A stretch of DNA of 64,000 nucleotides from Orobanche coerulescens (Eukaryota > Streptophyta > Magnoliopsida > Lamiales > Orobanchaceae): the NCBI GenBank assembly GCA_033398695.1, contig JAWKAU010000218.1:124001-188000 (forward strand), read 5' to 3'. Numbering within the stretch: position 1 is the first letter of the stretch; every line of letters begins with the position of its first letter. Shown here in pieces: positions 58,140 through 64,000 of the stretch. The notes under the pieces are model-generated. The model was not told the DNA's origin and searched no databases. It saw only the letters and a list, made by a program, of their open reading frames with translations. The translations under genes and the position numbers were made by a program.

Positions 58140-61040
58140 ATCACTTTAAATGATGACATGTCGTCTTCAATATCTCGTCATAATTCGAATTGCTAAAAAA
58201 TTACATAAAAAAGGAAGTAACTGAAAATATAATAATATATTAAAATAAATATTGTACAAATAATCCAAGAAACTCAAATAAATTGCAAAAAAATCCTGAA
58301 ATTAAAAATAAGTTCATAAAAGTATAAATAGGATATAAATAATTTTAAAAATTACAAATATAGTTAAAATAATAAGATAAATCTTATATTAAAAATACAA
58401 GTGAATTCTGAACTAAACAACATATGAATTAAGAAAATATAAAATAACTCAAATTCCAAATAAATCATTAAAATTAGAATTAAAATGCTAAAGGATTGTA
58501 CATAAATCCTGAAAATATAACATATATACTTAAAGCTTAAATATATCTAGAAAAATAGAAATAGGGACGAATAAAAATAGAAAATCTTTGTAAGTTTCAA
58601 ATATTATAAATAAAATCCAAATACGTTACAGAAATCAGAAATATGTTTGAAATTATAAATAAGTCACTTAAACTATTAGAAAATCCCCAAAAATGTAATA
58701 AATCCTTTTAAAATACAATTGAAATATTCAAAATAAAATTAAATCCTGAGAAATAAATCTAAATCTTTTAAAATAAAAATATTTTTATAAGCAAATACAA
58801 AAATATATTATGCTTCATACAAATACACTATTTGAAACATAATTAAAAATAATATTTAAAAAGGTTTATGCAAGTCTCGCATCTAGTAGTTTTCCAAAGT
58901 AGCTTTTGCTCATAAAATCAAGGGCTTTTCTACCGTTGCCCAGAAAAACTTGGCCGGACGTTAGACCGTTATTAAAATATAAGTTTTCATATTTTTGATT
59001 TCAATCCGCATAGTTCAACCCTAATAAGATTAATATACGAACCGAAATCGACAAATATAAATAAATATATAGTATAATTAAGATGTATTTTTCATATTAT
59101 CTCGCCAGAAAACTTGGCATTATATTACGCCAGATTAAATTACATAATTTTTTATATTTGTTGATTCCAATCCACATAGTTCAACTCTAACAAGAAGAAA
59201 TACAAATTGAAATTGAAAAATATAAAAATTATATAATTTATTTACCGACCTAACGCCGACTAAGTTTTTCCGACGTAGAAAATAATTGAAAAACTTGTAC
59301 TTAGTTGGTAAAAAGCCCTTTATAAATAGTCTATATGCATTTTATGATCTAGGCGCCTTCGTGCGGAGTTTTTTTTTTTGGCAAAATAATCTCATACACA
59401 AAATTAATTCACAAAGTAGCATGCTTTATAATATAATTATCATTATAATTTTATTTTGCTTATAAATTTTATTTTGCCATATATGTGCTGCTATTTTTCT
59501 TCTATTAGATGTCATCCCGTGCGATCCACGTCGTAAAATATTAAACATTTTATTATATTAGTAATATGTGATTGAATTTCAATAATATTGTAAAATTATT
59601 ATAAAATACACATGAGTCAATATACATACACATACACATGAATACCTATTTGATTTATTTTAATTTATAAATTTTTATCATGTGATCTAAGGGCACATGA
59701 TAGGAAAACAATAATTTAATTAAGCATAGGTATTTATTTTTTCACATAGGACAATATGAGTCTTATATCTAATTTTATAAATAATAAATTAAATTATATT
59801 TATTATTATCAACTTCCATTAAAAAGTATCCAACCCATATTCTTACTAATATAATTTTTTTATATGATTTGACATTAATATAATTATTTTATTATTTTAC
59901 AATCGAAACAAAATAATTTCAAAATCATATAATCAAGTAAATTAAAAACTATGAAAATAAACTAAAAATATATATATATATATATTTCTTCAATATTTTT
60001 ATATTTTTATATTGAAATATTTTAATTATCTAATATATCATTATTATATTTAAATTACTTTATATATATATATATACTATATGGATGTCAAATTAAAGAG
60101 CACGAAGTAAGAATTAATTTGATATATTTTTTTTATCAAAAATAAAATTGATACGAAAATGTTATAATTGTTTAAACTATTAAGTGAAAAATAAAAAGAA
60201 TAAAATGAGAGGAAAATTTTAATTGGTAGATATTATATATGGAATAACCTCTAACTTCCCTCCCAAATTAAATATCTATTTTTTTAAGATTTTTAAAATG
60301 AAAATAATGTAGAGATGATACGTGTCTCTTTTAAATTTTTTTGCGACTCTCTTTTAATATTAAGATGGATTGGGTTGATAGGTATGGGTTACCATTTTTC
60401 TATTTTTTGCTGCAAAATTAAAATATTAAAAACCTTTATAGTGTTTTATTATTTTCTAAGAAATATATAAAATGAATATTCCTTTTATGATTCAAGTTGA
60501 CATCCTTTATGTACATAATAAAATATTTTATTAAAATTGTAACATAATTAAATTTTAATATTAAAAGTACAACTTATTTATTGAGCTTCCAAAATCTTCT
60601 ATTTCTCTATCAGGCTTAAATATATTAATGTTGAATACTTTTTTATTGTTTTTAAGTGTATTTTAATTTTAGACTTTAATATATTAATGCACTTAACTAA
60701 ATTTAGAATCATATTGTCTATGTTATAGTTATATTTATTTATTTAATATTTATGTCACTTATTAGTAATAGTAATTTAATTATATTTGATTTTATTTTTC
60801 ACTGTCTAACTATATAACTTTTTATTACTTTTCATTATCCATGTGTTTATAATATCATTAATATTTTCTAGCAAAGGACCATTATTTCTTTCAAATTAAG
60901 TTGTATTTTATTCGTTTATTATTTTGGTAGCGCAATAAATAAATTGTATTTTTAATATGAAATTTCAAGTGGGAATAAATTTTTAAGTGAGAATCAATTT
61001 TTAATATCAAATCATAAAATTGACAAGTTTTATATCTCAT
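58140..61040. other. AT-rich intergenic DNA with a ~165-bp tandem duplication
   Basis: No gene recognised. 58937-59085 and 59101-59240 are diverged tandem copies sharing CCAGAAAA(A)CTTGG, ATTTTT.AT(T)T and CA(T/C)AGTTCAAC(C/T)CTAA blocks. 58550-58790 resembles 45670-46050 (GTAAGTTTCAAATAT.ATAAA, AATCCTGAGAA). Short (AT)n runs lie near 59972 and 60062. Confidence 0.45.
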
Positions 61041-61656
61041 TCATAAAATTATAAATTTTTAGTACCATTTTGATTAAAAAGACTAAAATGTCCTCTCTTT
61101 GTTGTAATGTTGACTTCCCTTTTTTGTATTTTATTTAATTTAAACTACTTTTCTTCTTTTTTTTCTTTTTACATTTCTCATCCGCTCCGATCGATATTAA
61201 TGTCCAACAACTAAAATTTAACTACAACTTCTACATCAAAACAACACAACAATTTTTGACAAAGGGTCTCTCAAAATCTTATAAAACTCACAAGATTATT
61301 CAAAAGAAAAAGTTGACGCTCAAATAGATTTCATTTGGTGTGCTTCGGTTCATAAAGAAGGTATGCGCAAGATTTTACCGGATTTTTTTTTCCCGACAAG
61401 TTCTTCCAGACACGATCGTGCCCACGAGGACAAGCCACCGTGTGCAACGGCCTCGACATCGCACACAACTAACGATACACGATCATTTAACACGATCGCC
61501 TACAATCGTGTGCATCAATCGTGTTCATGGCCAAAAACTTGCACATGATCGCCGCACACGGTAGCATACAACCGTGTGCATCGGCCGTGTCCAAGGCAAA
61601 GCCGCTTTAGAATATTATTCGCCGCTTTCAATAGGTATTCATCTTTTTGTAATCAG
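61041..61656 (+). mobile_element. 5' terminal region of an autonomous MULE, homologous to the 9.8-12.0 kb foldback
   Basis: Shares with 9850-10240 the blocks AAAAAGACTAAAATGTCCTC, TGTATTTTATTTAATTTA, CCAACAACTAAAATTTAA, GGGTCT(T/C)TCAAAATCTTATA and GTTCATAAAGAAGGTATGC. The part 61400-61600 is packed with ACGATCGTG/CACACGATC-type palindromic words. It ends just upstream of the MuDR-type frame. Confidence 0.7.
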
Positions 61657-62660
61657 ATGTCGTGGCAGCGTATTTTGATACATAACGGTGGTCATTGGGA
61701 GCGATCGACATAGGTAGATGGGGACTCCTTTTTTGTCTACATCGACACGAGCAAAGTTAGTCATGCAAACCTCCTGGGGGTTATCAGAGAGGGTTTGGGT
61801 GGTCCAAATGAGTCCGATTATAAATTATGATACTTGACACACATAGCCAAGGGAAACAAAGTAAAAGTCCTATTACGGGGCGATACCGAGATACTTCGAT
61901 TACTAGTAGAATACAAGGAGGATCCTGAGGTCTATGTTGAGAACGGCAGCTCCTCCACTCACGAGGTTAATATGGGATGTAGCAGCTCGAGAGTAGAGCC
62001 CGACAACATAAATTATGACATGCCTTCCAAAGATTATCAATACGAGAAAGATGAGGAAGACGAGGAAGATGAGGAGGTGCATACATCCGAAAATGAAGAT
62101 TGTTGTAAAGACTTGCTTGAGTCACTATCTACGGAATTCTTGCTTGGGTTCGCCAACCGGCCCAAATGGATATGATTATGAGTCGTTGGAACTTCTCATC
62201 CGACTATCAATCATGAGCGAGCACGAGCATCTACAATAAATGCGTAATCGATCATTCCATTTCGACCCCGATAGTGCCGGACTTTGGGTCGGGTCGAGCA
62301 GCTTCCACCGGCCACTGGCCACCTAGAGGTGGGGTCCACCTTTCGGTCCAAGACAGAGTTGAGGATAATCGTAGGAATATATCATTTAGAAAACATGCTA
62401 CGTTGTATCACCGATCGATCCGCCGATAAACGATAGTGTTTGTCTCAGAATAAAGGCGAAACAATTGTCGCTTAGGTTGTGTGCTATCGAGGGTGCAACT
62501 ATTTGGAGAATTACTAAGTTAACCTTGGAGCACACTCACCTCGATTTGAACTGGCCGCCGCACGGCCGGTCACTTCGAGGTTGTCGCCATTATTTTCCTA
62601 AAAGATCGACTATGAGGGGGTCACTTTGAGGCCAAAGGAGATGAGTGCAGAGATGTGTAG
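61657..62660 (+). pseudogene. MuDR-type (MURA-like) MULE transposase, 5' part
   Basis: One frame from ATG 61657 reads MSWQRILIHNGGHWERST, a stop, VDGDSFFVYIDTSKVSHANL, EGLGGPNESDYKL, a stop, then YLTHIAKGNKVKVLLRGDTE and an acidic tract (DEEDEEDEEVHTSENED) to 62175. The pattern fits the N-terminal domain of plant MuDR transposases. Further on, in other frames, CAIEGATIWRITKLTLEHTH near 62480-62545 fits the C..G..W....EHT pattern of the MULE DNA-binding domain, and LRPKEMSAEM near 62619-62650 the following conserved stretch. LTR-G cuts it at 62670; the catalytic core lies beyond. Two in-frame stops make it inactive as read. Confidence 0.65.
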
Positions 62661-62669
62661 TGAGTACGG

Positions 62670-64000
62670 TGTAACACCCCCAATCCGCTCAGGATATTAC
62701 ACGCCGTAGAACCTTTCCTCAAGGATCTACCAGCCGGTAACGACATATAACTCAACCATGCCTTTCGTGCTAAAATGACTCATTAGACCGATTTGGTCTT
62801 TCAACAAATACATACAACTCAAATACAACTCATGCCCACGCAGGGGTCAAAATACAACCACACCTGCATAACGGAAAATATAGCAAATAAAAATAGAGTA
62901 CAACCGAACCAATAAACAAAGTACGGTTCCTCATGTGATTAGTATCGATCATCTTTCATCATCCTTCGTGCCGACCCCGTGTTATGCTCCAAAACCCGAA
63001 TGCAAAAACAGACATCCACCCCGAATACTGGGGTTAGCAAACTCCACTGCTTTGCTAGTGCAAGAACAAAGTGCAAATACGAGCCATACAATTCACATTC
63101 CACGAATAACGATAACCAAGGATCCTCAAAGATCCAAACGAAACGAAAAGTACTTCCCGAGGCAAGGGTTTGAGAAGACATTTCAAAATCGAAATATCAT
63201 AAATCAATGGAAGTAATTTATAAAACGGTTTAGAATGCCATCGAGAGTTTTAATAGAAAACAATTTAGATTATCCAATCCCACTTTTCAAAATCCAAAAG
63301 ACAAAAGGGGTCACCGCCCAAAGGTTTACTTTCCGAAAATGACATTAACCAAACCGTTGGGATTTTAGCCCCAAATCCGTGAAACGACTTTTACAAAACC
63401 ATTGGGATTTTAGCCCCAAATCTCATCAACTCACAAGACATAAGAACGACCCCACGGTTCGCCTCCCAACAGCAAACGCCACACATAACAGATTTAAAAC
63501 AAACAACAAAATACTCTAGTGCCATCCTAGCCAATTAGGCCAAACGAACAACTTACCTCTTACACACTTAGTCAATGCATGCAATCATGAAAACCGCTCA
63601 AAAGCACTCATTTCCTAAATGCCAATATCAAATCACATTTGTAAAATGCACCACAATTAACCGTCGATCCACGCCTCGTGGACCCCTACCGAGACCCCGC
63701 CGGATCTAACCCGTAGTGGTTAAAAGCAAGCTCGCCGATCCACGCCTCTCGTGGACCCCTACCGAGACCCCGCCGGATCTAACCCGTAGTGAGCATACAC
63801 ACACACACGTTACTCATGCAATACTAATATGCTAAGAATGTAAGTTCATTAAGAATACTCACTAGAGATGGCCATTAACTCGACACCATTATCAAACTCT
63901 TCAAAACACCACAACAAGATTAAATACTAATACACGATTCCATAACTTAATCAATAGGATTATCATCATAAAATTCTTCAACGTTCAAAATAACCAAATC
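62670..64000 (-). repeat. LTR-G, partial LTR of a fourth related Ty3/gypsy family
   Basis: Starts TGTAACACCCCC on the plus strand and interrupts the MULE transposase. It shares with LTRs A-D the block ATTTCCTAAATGCCA.. to CATACACAC (63608-63805), including the ~77-bp tandem duplication around GGACCCCTACCGAGACCCCG, but differs elsewhere. The window ends before the TATA region, so the orientation (element on the minus strand) is inferred by homology. Confidence 0.8.
63009..63066 (-). other. Conserved hairpin module in LTR-G
   Basis: CCCC/GGGG with a 7-base loop (63019-63033), then TTAGCAAA/TTTGCTAG with a 9-base loop, in the same order as in the other LTR families. The first hairpin of the series is weak here. 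Confidence 0.55.

Overview
This window is repeat-dense nuclear DNA of a flowering plant. The evidence is a set of plant-type transposons (Ty3/gypsy chromoviruses with chromodomain ends, a Tat-like element with an antisense gene, Ty1/copia, hAT, CACTA, MULEs, an RTE-type LINE, MITEs), plant-style TATA boxes, a GA-microsatellite 5' leader, and a plant COX17-like copy. No rRNA, tRNA or CRISPR array was recognised.

Layout. 1-5270: 3' part of a Tat-like Ty3/gypsy element with a 261-bp tandem repeat, a decayed antisense gene and an LTR. 5271-9475: unassigned DNA, a MITE, a 977-bp MULE with long inverted ends (possibly a Pack-MULE), then a COX17-like locus with a 5'UTR intron, a one-base frameshift and a lost stop. 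9840-11965: a foldback element whose arms match 61041-61620, where the same sequence lies directly upstream of a MuDR-type transposase relic. 13591-20226: a complete Ty1/copia insertion (TSD GGTAT, LTRs differing at 1 of 177 bases). 21415-27386: Tc1/mariner-like MITEs, a hAT element (TSD GATGCATC) invaded by a CACTA element, and a foldback MULE-like element. 27601-27897: a small putative membrane-protein gene on the minus strand with TATA box and (GA)n leader.

27915-45418: a Ty3/gypsy chromovirus (Element 1, TSD ACTAC) inserted just upstream of that gene's TATA box, itself split in the protease linker by a second chromovirus (Element 2, 33131-42113). 47068-56546: a third chromovirus (Element 3, TSD ATATG). 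57451-58105: 3' end of an RTE-like LINE. 58140-61040: AT-rich DNA. 61041-62669: 5' end of an autonomous MULE, cut by a fourth related LTR (LTR-G) that leaves the window at 64000.

The least ordinary signals are regulatory. Several unrelated elements carry dense arrays of short palindromes just upstream of their TATA boxes, with a different palindrome in most families. The chromovirus LTRs also share a series of small hairpins in the presumed U5/leader whose arms change sequence but keep pairing between families, which suggests a conserved RNA structure. Elements 1 and 2 share identical single-base deletions in reverse transcriptase. Many frames here are broken only by 1-2 base indels while residues are conserved, so consensus-sequence error must be excluded before calling these genes dead.
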